Shown one piece after another: positions 45,349-56,327 of a stretch of 64,000 nt of DNA (positions are counted from its first letter, which is position 1; each line of letters begins with the position of its first letter). Made by a program: the position numbers and the translations under genes. The DNA is taken from NCBI GenBank assembly GCA_014529385.2, contig CM043953.1, forward strand, positions 86,886,342-86,950,341, given 5' to 3'. The stretch comes from Adiantum capillus-veneris (Eukaryota > Streptophyta > Polypodiopsida > Polypodiales > Pteridaceae). The notes under the pieces were generated by a model. It worked only from the letters and a program-made list of their open reading frames with translations. It made no database searches and was not told where the DNA came from.

Positions 45349-48153
45349 ATGACAGTAGCATATGGAGTAAAGTCTGGAGGACTTTACATGATTTATGTAT
45401 CAAATGTCTCTAAAAATGTAATCAATGTAACCGAGCAGCCGAACGTTTCTTTGTGGCATAGCCGGTTAGGACATATGTCCAAGAAGGGAATGGAAATCTT
45501 GTCTCGTTCTGGTTATTTGCCTGGCTTGTCATTTAATGATTTTGAATTCTGTGAACATTGTCTGTATGGTAAGCAAACACAGCAGCCACATAAGCATAGA
45601 AGCAATAGAAGAGATACATAGTTGGCACTTGTTCATAGTGATTTGTGTGGACCTATGCCTAACCTATCTCTAGGGGGAGCTTCTTACTTTATGACATTTA
45701 TAGATGATTACTCGAGGAAAGTATGGGTTTACTTTCTCAAGCACAAGGATGAAGCGTTTAGTGTTTTCAAAACGTTTGTGACACTTGTGGAGAATCAGAG
45801 TGGCAAGAAGCTTAAATGCTTACGCACTAACAATGGTGGAGAGTATGTTTCAAAGGCCTTTCAGGACTTTTGTGAGTCAAAAGGTATAAAACGTGAACTT
45901 ACTGCTCCCTACAATCCTCCTCAAAATGGTGTTGCTGAGAGGATGAATAGGACCATACAAGAGAAGGTCAGAAGTATGTTGTCTAATGCACAACTGCCAA
46001 ATGGGTTTTGGGCTGAAGCTGTGTCAACAGCTGTTCAACTTATAAATAGATCTCCTAGCAAGGTTTTGCAGAAGGATTCACTGCTAGAGATGGTATGGTC
46101 AGGCAAAATGCCCTCATACAAGAATCTCAGAGTCTTTGGCTGTGAGACATATACTCATGTTCCAAAAGAATTTAGGAACAAACTTGAGCCAAAGAGTAGA
46201 AAGTGCATCTTTCTAGGCTATGGTAATTCTGGTGAGATGGGGTACAGACATTGGGATCCCGAATCTAGAAAGGTTATCCGCAGCAATGATGTTCACTTTA
46301 ATAAAGCCAAATATCATTCTAAACCAGAGAGCGTTGAGGAGATTAGAAGAGTTGTCTTCCAAGAAGATGAACCTGCACGTGCAAGACAAAATGTCAGGGC
46401 TCAAGAGGAGCAAGGACATGATAGAGTGGAACCACAGGTTGTGGCTGAGCCTGAGCCACCTATTGTGCGTAGATCTGAACGTATCACGCGGCCTCCTGAT
46501 AGGTTTGTTCCATCTATGAACTATGTCATGTTGACTGATTGCAATGAGCCTTCATGTTACAAGGAAGCAGTGCAAATGAAGGACTCCGGGAATTGGCAAT
46601 TGGCCATGTAGTCAGAGATGACAGCTCTGCATAAAAACCAGACATGGAAGCTAGTTAAATTACCACAGGGCAAAAAGGCTCTACCTTGTAAATGGGTTTA
46701 CAGGTATAAGATCACCGCTCATGATAGTTAGCCAAAGTACAAAGCAAGGCTTGTTGCCAAGGGCTTTAAGCAAGAACAAGGCATTGACTTTGATGAAGTC
46801 TTCTCTCCGATGGTCAAGATGACTACATTGAGATGCTTTCTTGCATTGGTTTCCATATTAGATTTGGTGTTGCACCAAATGGATGTCAAGACAGCGTTCT
46901 TGCATGGTGATTTAGATGTGGAAATTTACATGCAGCAGCCAGAAGGGTTTGTTGAGAAAGGCAAGGAAGATTTGGTATGCCAGTTGTTAAAGAGTCTTTA
47001 TGGCTTAAAACAATCACCGAGGGCATGGTACCATAAGTTCCACAAGTTTATGCTTTCTCAAGGCTACAAACGTAGTGAGTTCGATCAGTGTCTATATACA
47101 AAGGAGGCTAAAGAAGGCTACAAATGTAGTGAGTTCGATCACTGTCTATATACAAAGAAGGCTAAAGATGGCAGTTGGCTGATCCTTATTTTGTATGTGG
47201 ATGACATGTTGATTGCTGGCAAGCACTTGGAAGAAATTTCAGCTTTGAAGTCAAAGATGGCAAAATCGTTTGACATGAAAGACATGGGTGAGGCAAGTCA
47301 TATACTTGGTATGCGCATTGAGAGAGACAGATCAAAGAAGTTGATTTGGTTATCTCAAAAAGAGTATATTGACAAGTTTTTGCAACGTTTCAATATGGAG
47401 AAGGGAAAGGCATTGAGTGTTCCATTGCCACCATATGTGAAACTTAGCAAACAAGATTGTTCTGTGTCTGAGGAAGAACAGGCTGAAATGGATAAGATTC
47501 CATATGCGTCTGCAGTGGGCAGTTTGATGTATGCAATGATTTCTACTGGCCCAGACATTGCATTTGCAGTGGGAGTAGTAAGTCGATACATGTCAAACCC
47601 AGGCAAGAAACATTGGGAGGCAGTGAAAGGAATATTGAGATATCTGAAAGCTACAAAGAGTATGCGTATATGATATGGGAGTCAGGAGCTAAGTGTAAAG
47701 GGTTTTACAGACTCAGATTATGCAGGTGACTTAGACAACAGAAGGTCTACGTCAGGGTATGTCTTTACATTGGCTGGTGGAGCAGTATCATGGCGTTCTA
47801 GATTACAAGATTGTGTTACTCAATCTACTACAGAGGCTGAATATGTTGCAGCATCAGAGGCATGCAAAGAATCAATTTGGCTTAATCGACTAGTAACAGA
47901 TTTGGGAATCAAAGAAGAGATGCCTGTGTTATATTGTGATAGTCAAAGTGCTATACAATTGGCTCGCAATCCAGTTTATCACTCAAAGACAAAGCATGTG
48001 GATGTGAAGTATCATTTCATCAAGGAAATTCTCGAGGATAAGCAACTTCAGCTTGTCAAAGTTCACACTACAGAAAATCCTGCTGATCTACTTACAAAAG
48101 GACTTCCCTCAGAGAGCTTTGCGCATTTTCGTAAGCAGTTAGGTGTAGGGTAG
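45349..48153 (+). pseudogene. Integrase, RT and RNase H of Copia-2
   Basis: Integrase zinc region SLWHSRLGHMSKKGMEIL and FEFCEHCLYGKQ, TAG at 45619-45621, LVHSDLCGP, then RTNNGGEY where the family has R-T-D-N-G-G-E-Y: the second catalytic Asp is Asn (45829-45831). Glu is in NPPQNGVAERMNRT. TAG at 46609-46611 and 46729-46731. RT with GIDFDEVFSPMVKM, MDVKTAFLHGDLDVEI and catalytic ILYVDDMLIAG (about 47190), preceded by an in-frame duplication of 18 residues. TGA at 47671-47673. RNase H with FTDSDYAGD, STTEAEYVAASEACKE and YCDSQSAIQLARN, ending at 48153. Stops at CAG or CGA positions fit C-to-T decay. Confidence 0.95.
47062..47169 (+). repeat. In-frame 54-bp tandem duplication in RT
   Basis: 47062-47115 and 47116-47169 encode GYK-(R/C)-SEFD-(Q/H)-CLYTK-(E/K)-AK-(E/D). 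Four or so substitutions separate the copies. It precedes the YVDD active site. Confidence 0.95.
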
Positions 48154-48242
48154 TACATCACTTCTCTACATCTCTTGTATATTAGCTTGTATAGTAGCTT
48201 CTCTCACACTTAAAGTACCACATTGGACTTTAAGTGGGAGGT

Positions 48243-48434
48243 TGTTGGGGTATAAAGACCAATGTGGTCGCCCAGGTAAGTGGGTGGGCCACCAGGTATG
48301 TACACATATTCTTTTGTAAAAACCTAATAAGAACTCACTATGCTCTACACATTATAGTAGAGCGAGTTCACCATATCGTCGTTCTCTTCTTCTCGCACTC
48401 TCTCTCGCGTCGCACTTCCGCTCGTACTCCTTCA
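48243..48434 (+). repeat. 3' LTR of Copia-2
   Basis: Preceded by the purine tract tttaagtgggaggt, starts TGTTGGGGTATAAAG, and is followed by the duplication GCGTA. Confidence 0.97.
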
Positions 48435-48449
48435 GCGTACCCGCTAACA

Positions 48450-48468
48450 TTGGCGCCACTGTCGGGGA
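48450..48468 (+). other. Primer-binding site of the gag-protease element
   Basis: TTGGCGCCACTGTCGGGGA directly after the LTR end CCGCTAACA. The TGGCGCC start is typical of large plant gypsy elements. Confidence 0.9.
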
Positions 48469-49293
48469 CGAAGCGCCTAAACTAGCGTAGACCGCATCAC
48501 TCGTGTTTGTAGTATAGCGTTTCTCTAGAGTTTTCTAGAGTGTTGTCACCATTTTCCTTCTTAGTGGGAAGTCAGAGAGCGGATCTCTTGACTGAGGGAT
48601 AGCCAGGGAGCCTACGTCTCGCCGAGGTGGTCCACCATGAGGTTGAGGTATGGTTATATTTTTTTGTTGTGTGTTTAGATTAGGTTTTATGGTTTGTGTG
48701 TTTGGTTGTGACTTATGGTTGTGAAGAACTTGAAAGAGAAAAAACGTAAAGAAAAACGCAAAACGCAAAAGGTAAGTAGGACTTTAGGTAGTGTAGGACA
48801 TCTGATGTTGATCTAGAGCAATTTTGACATGAAAATGTGCTTGAAAACACAAAAGGCGGAATTGTGTTGATTATGGTAAAAGTGCTCTAAAATGGTAGTT
48901 TGAAAGCCGATTTGAGTGCTTGTTTTTGCAAAGGTAGGGGGAAAACACAAATTTGGTCCAATCCAAAAGAAAAAAAAAAACTCTAAAAAAACAAAAAAAA
49001 AATACTGAAACCAAATCTGCAATTTTTAAAAAAAAATAAAGTTTGACTTCAAGACCTTGTTTTGCATATGCTCTAGAGCTTGCATGTGAAATTTCAAAGA
49101 ATTTGCATCAGTGCTTGTGTATCTAAGTGGGAATTTGCTTTTTCTGAGTGTAAGGAAGTGAACTGTGAAATGCTTGAATCCAAAGGAAAAGAAGTCCAAA
49201 TTGAATGAAGCTTTGGGGATAGGCTTCTAAGGGCATTGGGAACCAAACTGTCCAAAAAAAAAAAAAAAAATCACTTCCGAGTGGCTCTCTGCT
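48469..49293 (+). other. Leader of the gag-protease element, upstream part
   Basis: Non-coding. From about 48990 the sequence (agtccaaa, ttgaa, gggaac words) resembles the tandem units that follow, without the palindrome at its start. Confidence 0.5.
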
Positions 49294-50649
49294 CAGTCTA
49301 TCGCGATAGACTGGTGAATTGGAGATAGACTCATAAACAGGAAAAACCCCTCATATCACAGGTAAAACACATCAATACAAGGCTTCTCCCAAAAATTGAG
49401 TGTACTTGGACACCTGCTTGACCACTAAACCTCAAGTCTGGTGTTTTGAGTCAGACTTTAGAGACAAATTGGGTAAAGGGACTTGACCAAATTTCCAAAC
49501 CTTGTGAAACTTGGTATACATGATCTACAGAGGGTAGGGAACACATCTGTGAAGAGAAAATTTGAAAAAAGTGTCATGTTAGCATACTTGGTGAGTCTAT
49601 CGCGATATACTAAGAACTCAGTGAATAGAAATTGAATTTTTCAAAAACCTCTGTGGCATAGCTTGGAAAGGTGCTATCAAGGACACATAAAAATTTTGAA
49701 GTCATTTGGACATCAGAAAGTGGGTCTAAGACCATTTGAGAGGATTCATCTTGTAGAAAACACCAGATCTGGTCTAACTGACAAAGTAAAAGTCCAAACC
49801 ACTTGAAAATTGGCAGGAGGACTAAGGAGAGGTGTTGGAACACAGTGGTATAGTCAAAGTTCAAGTTTGACCTATAAAAGGGGTACTTGCTGAGTCTATT
49901 GCGATAGACTCAAAGCAAGGCCAAAGAAATTGAAATTTTCAAAACCCTCTGGAGCATAGCTTGTTTAGCCTCTCAGGAGGTTACACACAAAATTTGGTGG
50001 ATTTTGGACAATTGGGAAGTCATCCTAAGTCTATTTTCTAGTGATCAGATAGACTCAGAATTCTAGAGTTGGAGTTAGAGACCTAAGAAAAAGTCCAAAA
50101 CAAGTGAAAATTGGTGAGCAAGGTGTACAGAGCATAGGGAACACAATGGTGAAGAGAAATCTGGAAAATTTTCAAAACTGAAGAATCTGCTGAGTCTATC
50201 GCGATAGACTCAGGCTTTTTCCCATAAATTGAAAATTTTGAAAACTGACCTTAGGGCCTTGTTCTACATGTTGTTGTGAGCCTATGGTTAAATTTTGAGT
50301 AAATTTGGAGTATTGGAAGTGCATCTAAAAGGATTACTTCATAAGATCAGAAAAGAAACTGTTGTTTGATGCAAGTTACAAAGGAAAAGTATTCCAAATA
50401 GGTTGAAACTTGGTGAGTAGTATCTCAAGAGAAGGGGGAACTCAAATCTGTGAAAACAGTTGAAAAACTGTATCCCAATAACACTCTGGTGAGTCTATCG
50501 CGATAGACTCAGAAGTTCATTGTAGAAAAATAAAAATTCAAATCTGACTTCATATTTGGGTTCAGAAGGCCCATTATACCCTGTACACAAAGTTTGAGTG
50601 CATTTGGACATCTTCAAGGGGTACTTGGTGAGCCTATCGCGATAGACAA
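49294..50649 (+). repeat. Tandem leader repeats of 299-300 bp, each with a 20-base palindrome
   Basis: Palindromes begin at 49294, 49593, 49892, 50192, 50491 and 50630. The first five are spaced 299, 299, 300 and 299. The consensus GAGTCTATCGCGATAGACTC is a perfect dyad at 50192 and 50491, extended to 24 and 22 bases. 49294 has CAG...CTG instead of GAG...CTC, a paired change that keeps the dyad. 49593, 49892 and 50630 have 1-4 mismatches. Between palindromes the units share ordered words (gtccaaa, ttgaaa-ttgg, gaacaca, tgtgaaga). A degenerate copy is in the 3' LTR at 58562-58581. Non-coding. Confidence 0.93.
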
Positions 50650-51102
50650 GTCAAGAAATTTTTTTGAGAAAATATTTTGAAACCAAGTATACCACTGGGT
50701 TTATCATTGCCTAAGGAGTGCACACACCAATTTTGGGCTCAAACTGACCACTTGCAACAACATCAGATAGAGCAACTTTCCAAATTACATCTCACTATTT
50801 TGGTCATAACTTTCACATACAGACTCCGATTCCAAAACTTTTTTTATCAAAACGTAGCTTGAGAGCAGCACTACAGATCTTAGAGTAAATTGACCAAAAT
50901 GGTTGCCGTGGGCATACATTTTGGTCAGTTTTGAAAAAACGTTGTTTAAGGCCTCAAAATGCATCCAGAAGTCAGGGGTGTCTAAAAATGACAATTTGAG
51001 AGAATTGTGAGAAAACGCTCACGGTTTTGGACATAGTTTTGGATTTTCCTTGACCAAAACACTTGAACACACTAAGAGAGGTATTACTACAGCAAGCTAG
51101 AG
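50650..51102 (+). other. Leader, last part before gag
   Basis: Non-coding sequence, partly similar to the repeat unit but without a palindrome. Confidence 0.45.
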
Positions 51103-53033
51103 ATGTTAAGCCTAGAAGTCATGTCTACATCAGACTCAGACTCAGCTTATACAAGCACATGGATTGCAGGGATAGATGAGCACCCGCCCAGATTAGATCT
51201 TCCAAACCTACAGTACATAAAGACCAATTTTGTGGAGAGATTTTGGACGTATAAACATGAAAGTGAAGGAGTATATAGGTATATTAATGGAAATCAATTC
51301 AACCTTTACAGTTTCTTAGAGCCTTACCCAGATGAGCTGACAGAGTACAAGCTCTTATATGTCTATACATACGAGGTCGACCGACAATGGACATCTTTAT
51401 TTGTTGACAAGTATGGACGAGAATATAGAGCTGTAGAAAGCACAAATCCGCGAACCAAATTAGAGATGAGTGGATATTTGGTCAATGAAGGACCTCAGAT
51501 ACATCCACCAAACACCTGAGAATTCCAAAGAGGAGACCACCACCTGGATTTCCCCCTAGAGCGATAACGAGAGATGAAATGATACCAAAGAGGAGTATGG
51601 TTCCATACTTTGCACCTCAAAGTATAAGACCATCTCAGCTAAGAAAATGGATAAATAGAAAGTACAATGGCATAGGAGACCCATACGCCCATGTCTCGGC
51701 TTTCAAGCAAGTCCTATGAGCAGAACGAGTAGAGGACTTCCACATGCAGTATGAGGGTTTTGGACTTAAATTGGAGGACAATGCACAAGCATGGTTTGAA
51801 CTATTGAACCGGAGAGAGTTCACAACCATTGAGAAAATGTTGCATGAATTTGTTCAAGAATTCACCAAGAGGGGCATAAAACATAACACCCTTCCTAAGA
51901 TTCAAGAATTTAAACAAGGCGAAACAGAAACATTGCAACATGCAATACTGCGTTTCAAGAAATATGTTGCTAGATGTCCTACCCAAGAGTTACCCACACC
52001 AGAACGTCAGATCCTATGCTTCATCAGAGGGCTTAGGAATGAGAATCTCCAAAAGGACCTATACGTGAAAAGATACCAAACCTTAGAGGAGGTGACCAAA
52101 GCAGCAGTTGACCTAGTTGACAATTGCAAATTCTATGAAAAGGGTCAGAAGAAGATGAATGATGCGAGTGAGGAAAACAAAACCGCTGATCTTGAGGATC
52201 AAAGAGGGAATCTAGGACAAAACCAAGTAAATGTTGAGGAGCAAATCATAGAGAATGTGATGCAACGCATCAACCACTCTGACAGAGGACCAGCCTATAG
52301 AGTTCCTCAACAACAAAGGTTCATGACATGTGGAGGGGACCATCCAACGCAACATTGTCCTGACTATAGACCTAAGACTCCACCAGGGTTTGAGCATGTT
52401 ATGTCTCAACCGCCTAGATATCATCCTGTAGCGGAACAAGTGTTCTTAAGTGAAAGACCCATAGCTGCTAGAAATGCATATGTGAATCATGAGCTTCAAA
52501 TAGAAAGATATGTGCTAGATCATAGTCCACTTCAAGGTCAATATCAAGTATTGCCACAACAACCAAGACGTCCATGTGACAGATGTGGTAGTAGTGATCA
52601 CTTTATTAAGGATTGTCCACACCATGATATCATGATAAATGTATATTGTAATGAGTGTGCAATCACACATATGATTTTGGATTGTCCTAAGAATCCAAGA
52701 AAGAAAGGTAAAATGCAACCACATGTTACCTTTCCTTCTACCAGCAAATCAGAGAAAGAACGAGCCGCAACAAAAGGAGAGACGACAACAACAACAAAGC
52801 AAGAAACAATTGCAAAAGAACAGGTGCTTAAACAACAAGAAGATGAAAGTAAGCAAGTTGCTCCAGTAAACGTTGTCACAAGAGCACAAGAAAAAGTACA
52901 AGAGCAAAAGCCTACAGATGGAGAGACTAGTAAGAGTTCCAAAAGCCGTAGAAACTCTAGACGAGCAAGAAAGACTAGAATGAAAGCGAGACTAGAAAGG
53001 GAAAAAGGGGAAGAAAAGGCTGTTACCAACTGA
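51103..53033 (+). pseudogene. gag of the gag-protease element
   Basis: Start MLSLEVMSTSDSDSAYTSTW at 51103 (a Met at codon 7 is an alternative). The first frame ends at 51519 after GYLVNEGPQIHPPNT. A frameshift there, then PPGFPPRAITRDEM, PSQLRKWINRKY, a TGA at about 51718, and an open frame from 51744: FGLKLEDNAQAWFELL, IKHNTLPKIQEFKQGE, LCFIRGLRNENLQKDLYVK (gypsy capsid pattern), a long linker, then two Cys/His clusters CDRCGSSDHFIKDC and CNECAITHMILDC, and a Lys/Arg-rich end. It matches the minus-strand element at 61309-64000 along its length. It would form the particle and bind RNA. Confidence 0.88.
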
Positions 53034-53133
53034 GTTGGAAACAACTCAAGAGCAACAGACATAGCAAAGGGAAGTTGAAACCCTTAAACCAGTCGAAGCA
53101 CCCAAGAGTGCTAGTTCAGGAGGATCTATCCTA

Positions 53134-54696
53134 GTGGACAAAGTGAATGAGCCTTTAGACGCGATTTTACAGGCTTATGAGGCTAGATTGAAAAATAGAC
53201 AGACCTTAGAACAAAGATGTATGACCCATCCTTATCCCGAACTAGAGAAGCAGAGGCTAGAAATGTGTAAGCAGCTCATTAAAACTGCTCAAGCATTGCT
53301 AGAACCACCTCCACTAGAATTGAAGGATAGGATAGTCACCCCAATGCACAAAGATGAGAGCATTAAAGTAGATGAATTGCCTAGAGAAGAGGTAGATCAT
53401 AGGGAAGAACCACTGCCAAGGTCGCAAGACTCGAGGGTAGTCCAAAATACAACAGATGAATCAATGAGGGATTTCCCACCCTATGTTGCTATAGTTGAGG
53501 AGCAGTGGCCAGAGGAGTTATGGAAGGTTGTCCGAGATGCCCAAAAAAGAGAAGAGGATGCTGGACTAGCACCATTTCCTGAAATCACATTAGATAGACC
53601 ACAAATGAGTGTTGATGCGAGGTCATATCATGGTGACGTAGGATCGATAGCCTCTGAAGACAGTAGACCTGCATCATTAAGAACTTTGCCACAGTACATG
53701 GGAGATTTTGAGGCAAAGTCTGATATTGTGAGAGTTCCATCACAGAGGCTAGGAGGGACAAACGAATTGGACACAAAAATTTTGACTGACTTGCTATCCA
53801 CGCCAGTGAAGTGCACAATTACGTTGGCAGAACTTTTGAAAATCAGGCCAAGTATGTGGACGGATATAGGAAAATGCTTGGAAAAAATTGGGATCAAAAG
53901 CCCGTTAAGGTTCCTGGAAAAAGAGCTAGATGAGATCGAGAAGCCTAGATCAAATGTAAGACCGGTACCTCTAAACAAAGTAGGAGAGTACTGTGAAGGA
54001 GAAGATGGTAATGCCACTTTGCCTGTCGAGTACAATGGGATTGAAACAAAAGTTAAAGTTGACATCGGAGCAGGAATTGTCATAGCAACAAAACAAATAT
54101 GGGAGAAATGGGGTAGGCCCGCCTTTAGAACAACCATAATAAAATTAAAGTTAGCGGATGGGCATGTGGAAATACCCATGGGATTGCTAGAAGCGATAGT
54201 GGTGTCTTCTTGTGGTATAGAGTATGCGCATACTTTTGCCATAGTTGACTTTGGCAAGAAAAATAACTATGAAATCATCCTTGGAAGACCATTCATGAGG
54301 CAACTCAAGATGGTACAAGATTGGGGTTATGATTATCTATACTTGAGACATGCTGAAACCACAACACGTGTAAATATGAGAAATCATAGTTACCAAGATG
54401 TAACTAGAACGCCCGTGGAAGATTTTGATTTTGCAACACAAAATGGATCAACAGACCATCCGTGGATGGGCAAAAAGAAAGAAATTTGGATGTGCGGAGC
54501 ATCGGAGTGTAGTGACTTTGGGAGAAACGAGAATTCCTTAGAGAGGGTCTTAGAAGATGATGCTTACATAAGAGAACCTTTTCCGGAAGAGGCGTCAGAA
54601 CCGCTAGAGTGGACTCAGATATTGGCTACTTTGGAACCACACCAACAAAATTTTGCGATGAGAATGGGTATGACATATTCCCCTACTACATGCTAA
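53134..54696 (+). pseudogene. Protease region of the gag-protease element
   Basis: 520 open codons. The N-terminal half is a linker (EKQRLEMCKQLIKTAQALLE; RPASLRTLPQYMGDFEAKSD). The retropepsin follows: LPVEYNGIETKVKVDIGAGI, where Asp-Ile-Gly stands for the catalytic Asp-Thr/Ser-Gly, then HTFAIVDFGKKNNYEIILGR and PFMRQLKMVQDWGYD. A conserved tail (WMCGASECSD; EPFPEEASEPLEW) follows. Near 54640 a frameshift moves the reading from PHQQNF to the register of FCDENGYD seen in the other copy. A frameshift and TAG between 53025 and 53090 separate it from gag. The Ile at the active site would abolish proteolysis. Confidence 0.85.
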
Positions 54697-55445
54697 GGGT
54701 TATGTGTGAGACAGATGAATAATCTGAGTATGATGAACTCAAAGTCAAGATAAATGACTCTATGGGTGATCCTGCTTGTGATTCATATAATGAAGGGTCA
54801 GATAGGCAAGAAGTGAATACCTCAATGATGTCTACAATATCATTGGGTGGTATTGCTACACTTGCTACAACGGAGGGAGGTATGAAAGATATCCAAAGTG
54901 CTAGATGCAAATCACCACCACATGATGCATCTCTCACCACTGGAACCTGAGACGACAAGGAGTCCAGGCCAAAGATTGCTCAAGTCACTCAAGAGAACAC
55001 AAGCAATCTAGTACCAAAGAAGATCAACATTTTGCTAAGTGCACAAGACGGAGTCAAGATGAATTTTATGGCAGAAATTGATACAAATTCCACGACTAAT
55101 GTCATGTCATACGGCATGTGGTTACTTCTAGGTAAGCCAAAGCTTTATGATATTCAGATAAAGGTAAATCTCTCACCTGAAGTGGATGTTATAAGTATGG
55201 GGACTGCAGAAGCTACTCTCCAACTACACTCATAGAATGTCAAAGCAAAATTCTTGGTGGTAGATTCTCGACAATTGGGAACACACTTGATTTTTTCCAA
55301 GCCATGGGCACAAGTCTTTGAAGACGAGCCTGAATCTTCAACAATGGTCATCACGACAAGCTCTCAAGTGGCAACAGAGGTCAAGCCTACAACAGTTCAA
55401 AGATTCTTGGCTATTGAAAAAGGCAAAGCTAAAGTAAGCCCATAG
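54697..55445 (+). pseudogene. Second retropepsin-like domain
   Basis: Frame 55032-55235 reads QDGVKMNFMAEIDTNSTTNV, MSYGMWLLLGKPKLYDIQIK and VDVISMGTAEATLQLHS, then after one stop VKAKFLVVDSRQLGTHLIFS-KPWAQ. This follows the retropepsin plan: hydrophobic-Asp-Thr-x-Ser-x-x-N-V near the start, a central G-x-A strand, F-x-V-V-D, and (I/L)-x-x-(G/S)-(K/R)-P-W at the end. The Gly of D-T-G is Asn. The minus-strand sister element has no counterpart in the same place. The upstream stretch 54697-55031 is acidic and broken. Confidence 0.6.
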
Positions 55446-55595
55446 TCTCTAGCCCAGCCAATGCAAGTGCAAGACAAAGCCTCTACATGAAAAGCCAAAC
55501 CATCAACAAAACAATGGAAACCCAAGCAAAAAGTCTATCAACCGAAGTTTCCATCGCCCAAAAGTCTCCAAAGGAAGTCAAAACAAGTCAACCAA

Positions 55596-56327
55596 GTGCT
55601 AGTATCCAAGGCACAGATTAAAGTTAATGATCCAATTTGGATACAATCAAAGGAACCACCTCAACAAGCAAAGGTAACAGGATGGATCACATCAAGCGAG
55701 TCAATTATTGCAGAAGGCTACAAGAAAGGAAATTCAGATGTTTGGGTCAACAAGCCCAAGATAACAGCCTGGCGATATCCATCCCATGACAACCACTCAG
55801 TCAAGAATCAACAAAACCGTCAACGTCAATCACATAACTCAACCAAGAGAAAGGATAGATACAAAAATCAAAAGAGAAGGTCTTCCACTGGACAAACCAT
55901 ACGACAAGTTTGGGTAATGAAATCAGAATTCTACCAGACTACCCAACAAAGTCAAGTGAAGATCACCTCCAAGCAAGTCCAAAGATTCATTCCAGTCGAG
56001 TTACTCGAAGCGCAAGGATTCTATGAGGGTAACTTTCAAATCTGGTTACCTAAGGTAGTAGCTTATCAAGGAATCACCCGAGAAAAGCACGAAACATCAA
56101 GAAATCAAGAGTAGCCACCCGCTACACCCAAGAGTACTACAACCTATAGATGGATCCCTCGTCAATTACTACAAGAGCAAGGCTTTTACAAAAGTAACAG
56201 CCATATTTGGAAATTAAAGACAAGGTACCATCAAGCCAAAGAAGAAACAAGGCAAGTGGCAAAGGAGATCACACCAGGCCCAAGAACAATGTGGGTTCCA
56301 AAATCCGCGATTGAGGCTCAACAATAA
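55596..56327 (+). pseudogene. Basic region with repeated W-x-P-K motifs
   Basis: Frame 55596-56114 and its continuation after one stop contain repeated Trp-centred motifs: IWIQSK, VWVNKP, VWVMKSE, FIPVELLEAQGFYEGNFQIW-LPK, WIPRQLLQEQGFYKSNSHIW and MWVPKSAIEAQQ. They are spaced 25-50 residues apart in a Gln/Lys/Arg-rich context. The sister element has at least six W-(I/V/A)-PK repeats. No enzyme motif is present. RNA or DNA binding is a guess from charge only. Confidence 0.7.

Larger units (their letters stand above)
42901..48434 (+). mobile_element. Copia-2, complete Ty1/copia retrotransposon
   Basis: 5534 bp with two 192-bp LTRs (42901-43092, 48243-48434) and the perfect duplication GCGTA (42896-42900; 48435-48439). 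It inserted into the 5' LTR of the gag-protease element. I count 9 mismatches between the LTRs, so it is not very recent. Gag-pol order is that of Ty1/copia, with many disabling changes. Confidence 0.97.

Noticed and set aside
53585-54257. Minus-strand ORF of 209 codons opposite the protease
   Set aside because: Antisense shadow of the protease frame, which has clear homology to the sister element.
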